A stretch of 64,000 nt of DNA from NCBI GenBank assembly GCA_029582165.1, contig CM055870.1, positions 51,987,213 through 52,051,212 of the forward strand, in the 5' to 3' direction. The DNA comes from Portulaca oleracea (Eukaryota; Streptophyta; Magnoliopsida; Caryophyllales; Portulacaceae). The notes below the pieces were generated by a model. It was not told the origin of the DNA. It saw only the letters and a program-made list of their open reading frames with translations, and did not search any database. The translations under genes and the position numbers were made by a program. Every line of letters begins with the position of its first letter. Position 1 is the first letter of the stretch. This document shows positions 23,101 through 35,390 of the stretch, one piece after another.

Positions 23101-25968
23101 TAGAGAATAGAAAGCCTGTACACTTTATTCTAGTGCTGCTTTAGAGAATCCTTGCCTTCAAAAATTAACAGTTTAGGCTTTGGGCATCAAGGTATGACAT
23201 CAAAGTGCTTTGAACATAGCTACAAGGAAAAGGTCAGTATTGTATTTAATGCGACTGATCATCCCCCTAGCTCTCTACACAATAAATAAGAGAAGATGGT
23301 GTCAGAGATGCAAAGCTTGCATGTAGAAGACTTTGTTATACAAGATGTATGTTCAAAATATTTTACGTCAGACAGGTTTTGAACATTCTTGATGTGGTGA
23401 CTGTGAATAGTCCAAAGTAAAGAATTATCAAGTTATAAAATGTGATTTAAATCAATTTAATATAGTGGCCTTTTCTATTTGCTTTTCATTTACTTACATT
23501 AGTCTGACAACAGAATGCAATGCTTTTTCGATACTATTGAAATGGGTGTTCAACCGTAATGAAGTACTCTATTTATGTTATCATTGGATGGGGGCCTTTT
23601 CTGGGCATACAATCTTCTGCTCAATCATGGTATGGGCTTCAGATAATGTAGTAATCTGGTCCTTACCTAGTAGATTCTAGAAAGACTTTTTTTAATGTCT
23701 TTTGCAGGAAGTGAGCAAGCCAGGAGGTATTTAACAACCTTTGGAAATCGAATGACTGGTTGGCTATGAGACTTAGCCTTCAGTATGTCAAGATTAAGAA
23801 TTTGCTTGTGTTGGGATTTAAAACCATATGTATTACTATTACCTCATGGCTCATGTGCTTGTCCACTATTATTTGTTATGTTACTGCTTGGTGCATGTCC
23901 TATAAATTTTACTTTGGAATCCTTTTTAAAATTCTACTCAGTAAATTTTATCCCTGTCAACGATTTAGTGGTTTCCTTGCACATTCATGTTTGATTCATA
24001 TCTGTGGTAAGATTACATTTCATATTGAATACTTGCAGGACATCGGAGTCTTTCTCTCCAATTTGCTTGCCAAGATATAATCCCATGGCTTTTCTCTATG
24101 CATATGTTCATTATCTTGATGTAAGTGCCCTGTTACTTTGTGATTATTTCTAGTTTAAAGGGGTGTGTTTCTTTAGAATGTCCTCATCGTTTGTCCGCAT
24201 CCACCATTTAGCACTTACTGTTGCATTTTGTACAATCAATTCTAGATACACAATTTCTTCAGCTAGAAAGAAGTGTTGTAATATCACTTGTGAGTAGCAT
24301 TCTGAGAAAATCTTGTCTATTGTGTCAATTGTCCTTTGGTGTTAAATTTTCCGTATTGCTGAAGTATTCTTGGAATTCAATTTCTCTATTTGTTCTGTTA
24401 TGGTGCTTTAAGTTTCTGTGGCATCAATGTTTTAATTAATTTATTTTTTATATTCATAGTCTCATATTTAAATTTTATCTTGGAAATGTCCTGTATAGAG
24501 CTGGTTGGGTGGAATAGACCTAAATTGCATGTGATTTCACCCAAGTTGCTCCAAGTGTTTGAAATTTCTGCTCAGGTTATTTAGAATGTTCCTGATTATT
24601 TGGTTTGTGGCAGGCTAATACATACTTGATGTTGCTTACTACTAGTTCAGATGCCTTTTACCATCTGAAAGAATGCAGGTATATTGTATATGCATCTTTA
24701 GAATTGGTGTGTATATTGAAACTGTAACAATTAGCTTTTCTTTGCCAATGGAATTCGTAAAGAGCCTCTTTGCAAACCATGAATTCATACAGCATTGAAT
24801 ATTTGTTATTGTATTTTACTTCTGACTAGCTAATGAGAACTCCCACTTCCTAATCTGGGTTTTCTTCACTTGACATGTTCTATCTATTGCTGAGGTGGAG
24901 AAAGCTACTGAATAAATACTGTTGCAAAACCTAGGGATTTATGAATTACGTGACCACCTCTTGGTTTAAAACTGAGTCTTTTTTCGTTTCCATCAATAAT
25001 TTATAGATAATTTTGGAGGATATATAAGGTCTTGCTTGCTCTCCTGTTTGTGATCGGAGAATTCAATTCCTATTTCAGGTTACGTATTGAGGCTGTTCTT
25101 CTGAAATCAAATGTACTCAGTGAGGTGCAAAGGTCTATATTAGATGGCGGGATGCATGTCGAGGATGTACCTGTAGATACGTCTTCCCGAACTGGGTCCG
25201 CGTCTCCTCACTTAGGTCAGCAATCTCCTGACAGAGTGAGGGAACCATACACTGGTGTCGGAGGTCCGTGCGGACTTTGGCATTTCATGTATCGTAGCAT
25301 TTATTTGGATCAGTATGTGTCTTCAGAGTTCTCTTCACCTATTAATACACATCAACAACAGAAAAGGTTAGCACTATAATTTTGATGCATGAGGACATTA
25401 TCGTCTGAATTTGGAATTGCTGCTAACTTGCCTGTGAATTGCTTTATTGCAGATTGTATAGAGCTTACCAGAAGATTTATGCTTCAATGCATGATAAAGG
25501 ATTTGGCCCTCACAAGACTCAGTTTAGAAGAGATGAGAACTACGGTAAATTATATAAATTTTATGATGGGGTTTTGTTCAAATCTGGTGGACATATATAT
25601 ACTCATAGGAGTTCACTTGATTTGCCTTCCCATAAATTCTTATTGTTTTTCTCGTGCACTGTTATGTATGGCAGTCCTCCTTTGCTGGGTCACACAAGAT
25701 TTCGAACTTTATGCAGCATTCGACCCACTTGCGGACAAGGTATAGTTATGTTCATTGGTCTAAAAGTTGAAGCATGTTATAGTGTTATATATAATCTGTT
25801 TGCTCCATGGAAACTTGCATGAGGATTGAGATTTTGCTAGCCAAGCCAGTAATTTATTGCAGCTTCTTTTGCAATTTGGTGCTTTTTGTTCTGCTCTTGC
25901 TGTTGCTGGTGTCAAGTAGAGTCATCAATATATAGTTTGCCAATCAAACAATACAAACATTGATTGCT

Positions 25969-25999
<31 letters not shown>

Positions 26000-26409
26000 C
26001 ATGAGCCATATCTCCATGCAACTCCACTTCAAAGGGAATCTGGCAGGTTTCCTCAATGTATAGTTTGCCAATCAAACAATATGAACATTGGATTCTCTCT
26101 GTCTCTCTCTCTTCTTTTTCTTTTTTCTGTGGGGTTTTTTTTTTGGGGTGGGGGGGGGGGGGTTGAACTCATCTCCTTCACAGCTGAGATGGAAACTTCG
26201 AAAATATTTAATTGTGTTTGCCCAGACCTCGCTCAAAACGTGTTTTTCCTGAAAGTTTTGCTGTTGACTAGTTGTAGTTGAAGTACTTTAATAGTGTTGA
26301 TATGGGTTTGCAGGCTCTAGCAATTAGGACATGTAACCGTGTTTGCCAATGGGTAAAAGATGTGGAGAATGAGATCTTCCTGCTCGGAGCAAGCCCTTTC
26401 TCTTGGTGA
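14117..26409 (+). CDS. MON1: MON1 (SAND family), Rab7 exchange factor subunit
   Basis: With CCZ1, MON1 forms the exchange factor that activates Rab7 on late endosomes and drives fusion with the vacuole. Fourteen coding exons join in phase to 631 residues, close to my recollection of plant MON1 size: 14117-14683, 19347-19426, 19516-19587, 19714-19753, 20945-21046, 21132-21253, 21877-22009, 22101-22192, 24039-24120, 24614-24678, 25079-25366, 25453-25544, 25675-25739, 26314-26409. Exon 1 (residues 1-189) is Ser- and acid-rich and probably disordered. From about 190 the SAND/longin part begins ([20 protein letters not shown]), with later conserved blocks [29 protein letters not shown] and the C-terminal [10 protein letters not shown]. 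All introns are GT-AG except intron 8 (22193-24038), which uses GC-AG. The ATG is the first one in frame after a CT-rich leader. Intron 1 is 4.7 kb and holds repeats. Confidence 0.93.
14692..15144. repeat. Tandem duplication in MON1 intron 1, proximal
   Basis: Two diverged copies of about 200 bp, 14692-14893 and 14939-15144. Both contain GGAGGAAATTCATGGGTTGC and a following block ending in GGAAAGC. The first copy begins a few bases inside the donor side of intron 1. Confidence 0.75.
18043..18989. repeat. Tandem duplication in MON1 intron 1, distal
   Basis: Two copies of about 470 bp, 18043-18520 and 18521-18989, directly abutting. Both start AAGGATCTGGGTCTTTGAAT and end ATGTATGATTCCATCAAT. 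Differences are few (scattered substitutions and small indels), so this duplication looks younger than the proximal one. Confidence 0.9.
19070..19290 (-). mobile_element. tRNA-related SINE in MON1 intron 1, candidate
   Basis: On the minus strand GGTTGCCAAGTTGGTAGCC (19270-19252) resembles a tRNA box A, and GGTTCAATTCT (19241-19231) fits box B. The A-B distance is shorter than in a normal tRNA. A simple-sequence tract of C and CA repeats (19014-19068) lies on its far side. No target duplication is seen. Confidence 0.35.
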
Positions 26410-26740
26410 TTTTTTCCTCACCGATTTTAGTACTCGACTTTCCAACTTGAGTTATAGATTCTTCTTTCCCCGACCCCTTCTTTTCTTCTAAGAGTTGAAC
26501 ATAATAAAATCCCACTTTTTGCTTTCCTTTTGGTTTTGTTTCCGCTCACGAGTGGGTGTTGTATCTTCTTCTTGATGTAGTTGTTCTAGTACATACATAG
26601 GCATATAGGCAGTTGAATATATTTGTAACCTCTGCTCTGCAGCAGTCTTAGACTCTAGAAATGGGTTCCCGTCTTATGGAGTAGCTTTTGGGTTTCTTAT
26701 ATGCTTATTTGATTTTGTTTTGTGAGCTAAAGTTGTATGG
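26410..26740 (+). other. MON1 3' untranslated region (inferred)
   Basis: A T-rich stretch after the stop codon containing AATAAA at 26503-26508, a possible polyadenylation signal. The cleavage site cannot be placed from sequence alone. Confidence 0.4.
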
Positions 26741-27965
26741 GAATAATTTGTACTTGCTGCTGCTCACTTCTGAGAGGATTCCTGGTAAGTTGACAGTTCG
26801 TCGTCAGACTGGTCGCACATTTATTTTGGTTTTGTTGGGTGGAAGTTAGAACTGAAGAAAATACATGGGGGATGTTGTCATTGGGACTTTGTTGCGACTC
26901 CCCAAATAGCTCCAACTAGGGCTGTGATAGAGCCGAGTCGGTTTACAAATCATTCAGGCTTGACTCAGTCAAAGCTTGGCTTAAGCTTGGTTTGATCAAT
27001 GTTTGGCTCAGATGTTTATTGAGCTAAGACCGAGCTTAGGGGGCTTGAGCTCGGCTTGGATACGGTCGTTTAACTAGTTTAGATAGGAAGGAGTTCATGC
27101 TTCATGAATATAGTGTAATTACATGTTAATTATATATACTTATAGCTTGTAAGATTCATGGGTAAATCATAAGTTGGTAGAAATTGGTAGGTAATTTATG
27201 CATAAATAGAAATTGAACATTGTTAAATATTCTCCTAAAGTTATTAAAACTCACCCAAAGTTTTCAAAAGTTACTAGAAACTATAAATAAAAACCAAAAT
27301 TTATTAAAAATATCCAAACTTTTTTACCTTAACTTACCTACGAATCTGGTAAGCTTAGAAAGTTTAAATTTGGAGCATAAGTTTGCCTTGTTAAGTTTCG
27401 TAGTGTTGAAGCACTGCTTGATTATGTCATTATTAAAAAAAAATAAAATACCATTTTCAGTTACATAAATATATAGAGATTTAGGCGTCTTTGGACTGTG
27501 AAGAAGGTAAAATTAAAAAATTAAGGACAAAAGTTTTTTTTTTTTTGGTTTGTCATTTGTTTGGTTTTTGTAAAACCTTGAAGGAAAAAAAATTGATTGG
27601 CAATTCAATTGTTTTCTCCTGTTTGATTCAAGGAAAAATAGATGACAATAAAATTTGCAAAACCTGCAAATATCAATCTTCCCTTTTTATGGATCATTCA
27701 GGCCCTGTTCTTTGGATTGGTTTAACTATTCAATCCAATCTAAAATATGAGAGAGAGAAAGAAAGGAAAGAGATGAAAAGATTAAAATGAATCTGCAGAA
27801 AAAAAAAGTAAAATATGTGAAAGATACATATCAAAATGAGTGCACGCTAGAGTTTTAACAGTCCAAGGTGAATCCTCTAATGTAAAGATAAAGATAGGAG
27901 AAGGCGATCAAAGTAATACTATAAATGTGGAACATCCCTCAGCCTTAACCAGGTAGTACACTTAT
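26741..27965. other. Spacer between MON1 and the PPR gene
   Basis: No gene seen. 26920-27060 is rich in GCTTGGCT / GAGCTCGGCT / GAGCTAAG motifs, a pattern I associate with dispersed plant repeats. A sequence resembling the left end of the 9409 MITE (GGCCCTGTTCTTTGGATT) occurs near 27701, without a matching right end. Confidence 0.4.
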
Positions 27966-28512
27966 TCAGCTCGCAAATCCAAAGCTAAATTTCAGCTCCA
28001 CCACAACCCTTTGTGATAAAAGGTGATTTGAAATGGTTCTTCTTGGATAGCAAATGCATGGCTGTGCTCCTACATCCTCAGATAGTGTTAACATGAATGC
28101 AGATGCTCTTACCATAAACATTTCCAGCTGATTTAGGTATCCAGGAATCTCCAAATTGCACTTCAACAACAACAACAATGACAAGCCCTCGGGTATTCCT
28201 GCTAATATGAGGTATGGGGCGATCCAGGTATATGCAGTCTTTTTCCCATGCAAGGAAGTGTGTGAAGAGGCTGATTCCAACAGACAAATGACTGATACAA
28301 GCCTCAGTGTAGTCCTGCTAGCGTTACATGAAGAGGCTAATTCCAGTAGACAAGCAGCTGACGATTCAATGTCCAATATGAATCCCACCAAAGTCGAGCA
28401 CAAGAGTTTCTCATAAACATTACCCTGCTTTTTGTGCGGAATAACACCCCATTTTGAGATCAATTCAAGATCAACAAATCTTGGGACCTTTGTTGCAAAT
28501 TACGGTACTTTG
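27966..28512 (-). other. Region 3' of the PPR gene with short repeats
   Basis: An open minus-strand frame (28463-27966) exists, but its composition is not typical of a domain protein and I assign no function. Two features stand out. A 66-bp spaced repeat of GAAGAGGCT(G/A)ATTCCA starts at 28264 and 28329. A roughly 30-bp echo of the PPR 3' coding end (minus strand GGGGTGTTATTCCGC near 28450) also occurs. The stretch is probably 3' untranslated sequence of the PPR transcript. Confidence 0.4.
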
Positions 28513-30126
28513 CTAAACACACAAAGGCTTCTTGAGCGGAATAACGCCCCGTTTCAATGCTGAACCATAGATACTTGAGGCCTCAAGCAAGTGCCCTCGT
28601 CTACTTAGCTCCTCAATCAAGATGCTATAGCTGATTTTGCTTGGAATCCTACAGGCTTCAAACATAACAACCAAAATCGATATTGCTCGATTAATCCTCC
28701 CTTCCTTACTCAACTCATTGATGATCCGGTTGATCGTGACCATCCTAGGAAAATGACCCGCCCCAACCATCTCATCCAAAGTAAGCAAAGCATTATCAAT
28801 CTCCTTACCAACACAAAATGTATGAATAACTAGGTAATACGTGTCCGGATAAATCGCATAATCCCATCTCTTCATTTGATCATACACTTGAAATGCAACT
28901 TTCAGGAGACCTTCTTCTACCCATGATTTCCTACACAGAGCCCTCAACAAAGTGTTCATCATCCTCTCATCCACCTTGAACCCGACCACCACCATTCGGT
29001 TATACACCCACAAAGCACCCAAGATTTCTCCCCACTTCAACAAACCATGAAACAAAGTACTGTAAGTTATATAATCGGGCTCGCAACCTCGCTCTGTCAT
29101 CTGTTTCAACAGCCTGAAACCCTTCTTAGGCTTGCCTTCTTTGCAGTAGCCATTGAAGAGTGCATTGTAAGTGACAGCGTTGGGTGTCAATCCCATAGAA
29201 ACAGCTTCGTCAAGCAATTCTAAAGCCTCCTGTGATCTCCCAACTTTACACAAACCATCCATAACAGAAGTGTACGAGTATATATCTAGACTTGCAACAC
29301 CATTTTTGTTCTTCAAATCCATCAACATTTTACATGCATCCTCTACTCTACCCACAAAACAGAGTCCTTTTAGGACTTGATTGTAAGTAGGAATACTAGG
29401 GTTACACCCAAATCTGTTTTCCATCAATTCCAAAACCTCCATAGCTCTCTGAATCTTCCCTCTTGAGCAAAATGAATCGACCAAAATGGTGAGTGTAGCA
29501 ATGTTGGGTCGAAACCCAGATTCAATCAAACGGTCCAAAAGCTTTCTACCCTCATCGGGGTCGTTTTTCCTGCAGTAGTACCGGATAAGAACAGAGAAAG
29601 TCCACCAATCTGGCGTGACACCATGAAGAGGCATTTCGTCGAACACCTTCAAGGCAAGGTTCAACTCATCGGCCATCAACAGACCCGTCAACAAATCGTT
29701 GAAGTAAGCCACTCTCTTCAATCCACTGCGGTGCGCAATCAAGTTTTGGACGAATTCAGGCCGTTTGGGAGGTGGGGTTGCTTCGATAGTCGCAGCAAAT
29801 CGTTCAGCTCTCGGCATTGTTTCTCTGTCTTCCATGTCTTCAGTGAGGGAGGGTGATAAAGCTGTGTGAACTGCGAGACATGGGCGTGATTTCAAGGTGG
29901 GTTTGAAGTTGGAATGAGATAAATTGAAGCGTAGTTCAACTGTGTATGGGTTAATATTGAAGTTGCGTAGGGAGTTTTCGGTGGAAATTATGGAGGGAAA
30001 AGTAACAGCGTGAATTGGTGAAGACGACGACGACGACGATGATGATGGGGGGAATTGCAGGGGTTTGTTGAGCAGGTGTTGCTGAGGGAGAACGGTGAAG
30101 GCCATGAGGACGAAGAGCTTAGGCAT
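28513..30126 (-). CDS. P-class pentatricopeptide repeat (PPR) protein
   Basis: An intact intronless gene of 537 residues. The first 120 or so residues are Ser- and basic-rich and fit an organelle transit peptide. A second in-frame Met at residue 8 (30105) could equally be the start. From about residue 137 there are roughly ten to eleven tandem PPR motifs, with typical cores such as YTSVMDGLCKVGRSQEAL, VTYNALFNGYCKEGKPKKG and YSTLFHGLLKWGEILGA. No E, DYW or SMR domain follows, so it is P-class. Such proteins bind specific organellar RNAs in mitochondria or plastids and guide stability, splicing or translation. The target RNA and the Arabidopsis counterpart are not recognised. One motif near residues 385-420 is longer than usual (an insertion around EEGLLKVAFQVYDQM). 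Confidence 0.92.
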   Translation of the reverse strand: MPKLFVLMAFTVLPQQHLLNKPLQFPPSSSSSSSSSPIHAVTFPSIISTENSLRNFNINPYTVELRFNLSHSNFKPTLKSRPCLAVHTALSPSLTEDMEDRETMPRAERFAATIEATPPPKRPEFVQNLIAHRSGLKRVAYFNDLLTGLLMADELNLALKVFDEMPLHGVTPDWWTFSVLIRYYCRKNDPDEGRKLLDRLIESGFRPNIATLTILVDSFCSRGKIQRAMEVLELMENRFGCNPSIPTYNQVLKGLCFVGRVEDACKMLMDLKNKNGVASLDIYSYTSVMDGLCKVGRSQEALELLDEAVSMGLTPNAVTYNALFNGYCKEGKPKKGFRLLKQMTERGCEPDYITYSTLFHGLLKWGEILGALWVYNRMVVVGFKVDERMMNTLLRALCRKSWVEEGLLKVAFQVYDQMKRWDYAIYPDTYYLVIHTFCVGKEIDNALLTLDEMVGAGHFPRMVTINRIINELSKEGRINRAISILVVMFEACRIPSKISYSILIEELSRRGHLLEASSIYGSALKRGVIPLKKPLCV

Positions 30127-30356
30127 TACTCATTAGGAGGTGCTGCACTGCTGCTCGTATTGCTGTGCTCTTAAGTTATAGTTTCAAGGTGGATTAGACT
30201 ATAGTTTCCAAGAGTTGTTGGACTAAATTGTCCTTGTACTTCTAACAAATGTTAAAGGTATGCTGGAAAATTTTCGAATTAATAAAATGTCACTTAACTT
30301 GACAAAATTTGTCAATATGACATTTCGGATGACTGGTAATTGGTTATCATCAATAA

Positions 30357-30361
<5 letters not shown>

Positions 30362-30411
<50 letters not shown>
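30362..30411. repeat. (AT)n microsatellite
   Basis: About 50 bp of AT repeats directly before the 5'-truncated LINE sequence. It may be the LINE target. Confidence 0.9.
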
Positions 30412-30414
<3 letters not shown>

Positions 30415-30777
30415 AGGTTCATCCTCACATTATAGTAAAGCCCCTATGGTTGCCTAGGGAGTTGTATGCAGACCAAAACAGATGGGAGGTCTGGGACTCC
30501 GAGACCTGACATCCTGGAATAATGCCACCATTACCCGGCTGGTGTGGGCGATTCAGAGGAAAGAGGATAACTTATGGGTCCAGTGGATTCATGCAAAATA
30601 CATTCGAGGGTCATTCTGGTGGAACTATCAACCCCCTTATGACGTCTGCACTTACTTCAAGCACCTTTGCCGTACAAAAGACTGCTTCAAATGGGGTTGT
30701 GAACCCGGAAATAGGTGGCACTGGAAAGGAAGGGGGACTGAAGTCAATGGTGAATACAAGGTGACAAAGGGGTATAT
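30412..30777 (+). pseudogene. LINE ORF2 fragment, upstream half
   Basis: Protein-coding sequence of the C-terminal part of a plant L1-type LINE ORF2, between the reverse transcriptase and the zf-RVT domain. Recognisable blocks are VCRPKQMGGLGLRDL, WNNATITRLVWAIQ and LWVQWIHAKYI. The fragment is 5' truncated at the AT repeat, contains an early frame break, and is interrupted at 30777 by a Copia retrotransposon. It resumes at 35975. Confidence 0.75.
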
Positions 30778-31178
30778 TGTTGGATAAAAATAGGAAGGGA
30801 GCAGGTGGTATACTTAAAAATTATACTTTTACTACAACACCGGAAGCAAGACAATTGTACAATATTTGAACATTCACTCTATAAGACACCTCACTCTTCT
30901 TAATTTCTCTCACTCACTCACACTTCTTATTGTTTTGCTTGCTTGGGATGATTTTCCCCTTTGACACACCTCCTATTTATACTAGTAGGATTAGATACTA
31001 ACACTCAAAATATCACACACCTAAGCTTCCTTCAACCACACATAAAAAGTAAGCACACTCCCTCCACAAATATAAGTCAACTTATTACATCCACACTTAG
31101 TGCTCCATTATGCACTTAATTATGCTCCACTTAGGTATTAGTGCTCCAATTTGGTGAAGTGGGTGATGATTTTTATCA
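30778..31178 (-). repeat. Copia 3' LTR
   Basis: 401 bp, TG...CA, with a minus-strand TATA-like CTATAAATAGG-type core near 30981-30973 as in the other copy. It appears identical to the 5' LTR. Confidence 0.95.
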
Positions 31179-31183
31179 CTCCC

Positions 31184-34100
31184 TCAAAGACCCACTTTCC
31201 TCAATGTTGCCCTTGGAACCATGCCAAGGCTTGCTCGAAACTCCTCAAACTTTGAGCCACCAAGCCCTTTGGTGAAAATATCAGCTATTTGGTCTTCTGT
31301 CCTTGTATGCTTTATATTAATCTCTTCTCGTAGCACTTTCTCTCGAATGAAATGATAGTGCACCTCCACATGCTTGGTCCTTGCATGAAAAATCGGATTC
31401 TCTCGCCAATGTATATTTGAGAGATTATCACACCTTAGCACCACAGATTATTCACAGAACATGAAGATCTTTAAGTATGAACCAACCACGCATACATTCT
31501 TGAGCCGCCATTGCACGCACGATACTCGCTTCGTGGTAGATAAGGACACCGTTGGTTGCCTTTACTACACCAAGAAATGGCAGCTGATCCGATGTTGAAT
31601 GTATAACCCGTAGTTGATCGACGGGTATCATGATCACCAGCATAATCGGCATCACAGTAGCCAACTAATTCAACTTTATCATTTTTCTTGTAGAATATAC
31701 CAAAGTCAAGAGTTCCTTTGATATACCTCAGTATCCTTCGTACGGCTTCCAAGTGAGATTTCTTTGGTTGCTGCATGTATCGACTTACTACACTGACAGC
31801 ATATGTAATGTCTGGTCTGGTCAATGTCAGGTAGATCAAGCTGCCAACCAATTGCCTGTACATCGTTGGATCTTCAAGATCTCTTTCTTCATAAGAGCAT
31901 AGTTTTGCATTTGGCTCCACAGGAGTTGATATTGGTTTGCATTCAAGCATACCATACTTTTCAAGAAGATCTTGAGCATATTTGTGTTGGCATAAGAATA
32001 ACCCATGGTTAGTTCTATCAACCTCTAGACCAAGAAAATGTTTTAACTCACCAAGATCTTTCATTTGGAAGCGCCTTGTGATTAGCCTTGATTTGCTGGA
32101 TTTCTTCTTTGTCGTTGCCAGTGATGATAAGATCATCCACATAGACAAGAATTATAGCAACCCTTCCTTCACGAGTCTTCACAAACAAGTTGGAGTCTGC
32201 TGCAGACATAATGAATCCACTTTGAACCAAGAACTCTGCTATCTTGCCATACCAGGCTCGAGGTGCTTGCTTGAGTCCATACAAAGCTTTCTTCAACTTG
32301 CAAACAAAGTCAGGATGACTTTTGCTTTCAAATCCTTTAGGTTGCTCCATGTATATAACTCGATCAAGTTCTCCATGTAGAAAGGCATTCTTCACATCCA
32401 TCTGCCACAACTTCCAAGACTGGATAGAAGCTAATGCTAGCAAAACACGTACGGTAGTGATCTTTGCAACTGGACTGAACGTCTCTTCATAGTCTATACC
32501 GTAGGTTTGCGAGAAGCCTCGAGCTACCAATCGAGCTTTATATCGGTCAATTGAGCCATCAGGACGTACCTTCAACTTATAAACCCATTTGCACGAGATA
32601 GGCTTTGTATCTTTGGGTTTGGGTACCAACTCCCAAGTCTCATTCTGAATTAAAGCTTGCACCTCTTCCTCCATTGCCTTTCGCCATTCTTTCTTTTGAC
32701 AAGCCTCCTCATATGTGCTCGGTTCCTTGATATTGTGCCCTTCTACCAGTGCTGCATTTGCATACTTGGGATTTAGCTTACGTCTCCGCTTGGACCTTCT
32801 TAACTCTAACTCTGCAATCGTCTCGCTATGGTGTCCTCAAGTTGGCTTTGCCTTTCTTCTTCCGAAAAATTATGATGTACACATTTTCCATGGATTTTTC
32901 TCTTTCTGGCGATCTCTTCTCTATCTTGACTTCTTCTTCAATGGACTCTTCTTGTAACGTCTTTGTGGGACTTTTTCCTTGTTCATCGTGCATTAGGTGT
33001 TCCTTGAATCTTTGCTCAAGCTTTCCTCAATTTCTTTTGAATCAGGTAGCAATACTTCTTCAGAAGACCACCATGATGATGCTTCATCAAACACCACATT
33101 TCTTGACGTGTAACAACGTCCTCTCGTCGGATCACAACACTTCCATCCTTTTCTTTCATTGTCATATCCCACGATATACGCAATAGCCTTCTTATCGAAC
33201 TTGCTTCGCAAATGATCGATTTAAGACATAGCACACACGCCAAAAACTCAAGTGGCTCACCGTAGGCTTGACATTCCATAGTTTTTGATATGAGAAACAA
33301 ACCCAAGTCTTGCTTGCGGTAGCCTATTGGTGACATATATCTGCAGTCTTCATGCATTCAAATGTAACCGAGGTGGCACATTCTTGGCATGTAACATGCT
33401 TCGCAAGTTTCTGCGAGGTGCCTATTCTTCCTTTCTGCTACACCATTTTGTTGTGGTGTATTGGGACAAGTGAGCTGGCGGCGTATTTTATGGGCTTGCA
33501 AATATTCTGAAAATTCTTTGGATGTATACTCTCCCCCATTATCTGTACGTAGGCAAGACACCTTACGTCCCACTTCACCTTCAACCTTGTTCTTGAACTC
33601 CTTGAATTTGTCTAGTGCTTCTGATTTTTCTTTCATAAAAGCAACCCAAACATATCTCGAGAAGTCATCGATAAAAGTGATCATGTATCTGTATCCCGAG
33701 ATGGATGGTTGCTTTACTCTTCCAAAGACGTCAGAGTGTACTAGCTCGAGTGGTGCCTTAGATTTGAATGTAGATTCCTCATAGGGAAGTTGATGTGCCT
33801 TCCCATATTGACACCCCGCACATACTATATCATCTCGAACCTCAAGTTGTGGGAGACCTTTCAACATCGACTTCAGCATCATCACTTTTAACTTGTGATA
33901 GCTTACATGGCCAAGCCTTGCATGCCAAAGATCCGCCGTTTCATTTTTCCTGGTTTTATCTACATATGCATCTTGCGCAGACATCACGTACACCGACTCC
34001 AAACGGCGTCCTTCCATAAGCGGGGGAGATGTAGGCTTAATGTTGCGATACACCTTTACATCATGTGGCCCAAAGACCACATAGTTGCCTGATGAGGTCA

Positions 34101-35390
34101 GCTGGGATACTGACAAGAGATTCTTCTTCATTCCAGGGACATGGTAGACGTTTTGAAGTTGCAACTGGTGTGAACTGAACCGGGGAGCAATTAACGTTTT
34201 TCCGATATGTAAAATCGGCAACTTTGAGTCATTCGCCGTGACTACGACTCGGTTTCCCTTGTATTCAGACATGTTTTGCAGCTTTCTCACATCGCCTGTC
34301 ATGTGGTTGGAGCAGCCGGAATCCACAATCCAGTCTTTTTGATAATTTAGGAATTTCTTGTTTGTCACTGTAAGTGCAAACTCTTCTTTAGACTCTTCAT
34401 ATGTGGACTCTTCTGCTTCGGCTGCCTGGACAGATTCTTCTATGGCAAAAAATGCTTGGAAGTCCCATTCCTCCTCACTGTTATTATTTGTGAAGGTTGC
34501 TGCATTACCTTCCAGCGAGGGTGATCTGCAGTCTCGAGCAAAGTGGCCTTTCCCTCCACACTTGTAACATCGACCTTCTTGACGGCGATATTCCTTCTCT
34601 TGCTGACTTTCTCGAGATTGGTGAGCTCCCCCTTGATATGGACGGCGTCGCTGTCCTTGTTGCCACCTTGGTGGTCTCCTTTCTGATGATTGTCTTCTTT
34701 CTGATGATGGCCTCCTTTCTGATGGTGGCCCTGATGGTGGTCCACCATCTCTAGTGCTTCTTTGTATATCTCTTCCTTGGCTCTTATGTGCTCTTCTTCT
34801 GGTGAATAGAGCTTGATCTTCCTCCTTTATCGAGACCTTGGACATTTGTTTGTCCAGGCCTTCTTGGTTCACCAAGAGGCTTTCTAATTCTGGCAGATCA
34901 GGTTGTGTGGCCCACAGTTCACTGCAACAAGGCCATCGAATAATTATCCGCCTCATTCTTGACTCACTTATTGCACTTTCATCATCTACTTGGCTATTTC
35001 ACCACACAAAGATTTAACTTTGGTGAAATATCGCTCACCGTCATGTCTCCTGCTTAATAGACATGAGCTCGTTCTCTAGCTGCAATTTGGCCTCGTTCTT
35101 CTTGGTGAACAGCGTAGCCAAGGCATCCCATGCTTTGTCGGTGTCTCAAAATCCTTAATCCGATGAAGATATTCATCTTCCACCGCGATCGAAGGACATA
35201 CATTGCCTTTCCACCTTGATCTCCCATTTCCTCTTCTCATTTGGATCGATTGGTTCTAGCTTTTGATTGCCACCAACGATCTCCCATAAGTCTTGCCCTT
35301 CAAGTAGTACTTGATACGTGTGCACCAAGTACTATAATTGCTCCCATTGAGCTTCTCTAATGAGCTCGTTGATGTTGATAAATCTGCCAT
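31184..35390 (-). pseudogene. Copia gag-pol, broken by several frameshifts
   Basis: Gag starts at an ATG at 35390 (MADLSTSTSSLEKLNGSNY). In order on the minus strand follow: a CCHC knuckle [14 protein letters not shown] (about 34569-34528), the aspartic protease motif [11 protein letters not shown] (about 34330), a GAG-pre-integrase and integrase core with TDNGGEY (about 33545) and [10 protein letters not shown], reverse transcriptase from about 32674 with YVDDLIITG, and RNase H with CDADYAGD and FHARTKHVEVHYHF (about 31390). The frame changes in gag (35100-34960), at the integrase end (near 33390), through 33360-32690, near 32070, and within RNase H (near 31540). An intact copy would make the polyprotein for reverse transcription and integration; this copy cannot. 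Confidence 0.9.

Noticed and set aside
27701..27790. MITE-like left end GGCCCTGTTCTTTGGATT
   Set aside because: No matching inverted right end found nearby.
27966..28463. 165-codon minus-strand frame 3' of the PPR gene
   Set aside because: No domain and composed of short repeats; kept as a 3' region, not a gene.
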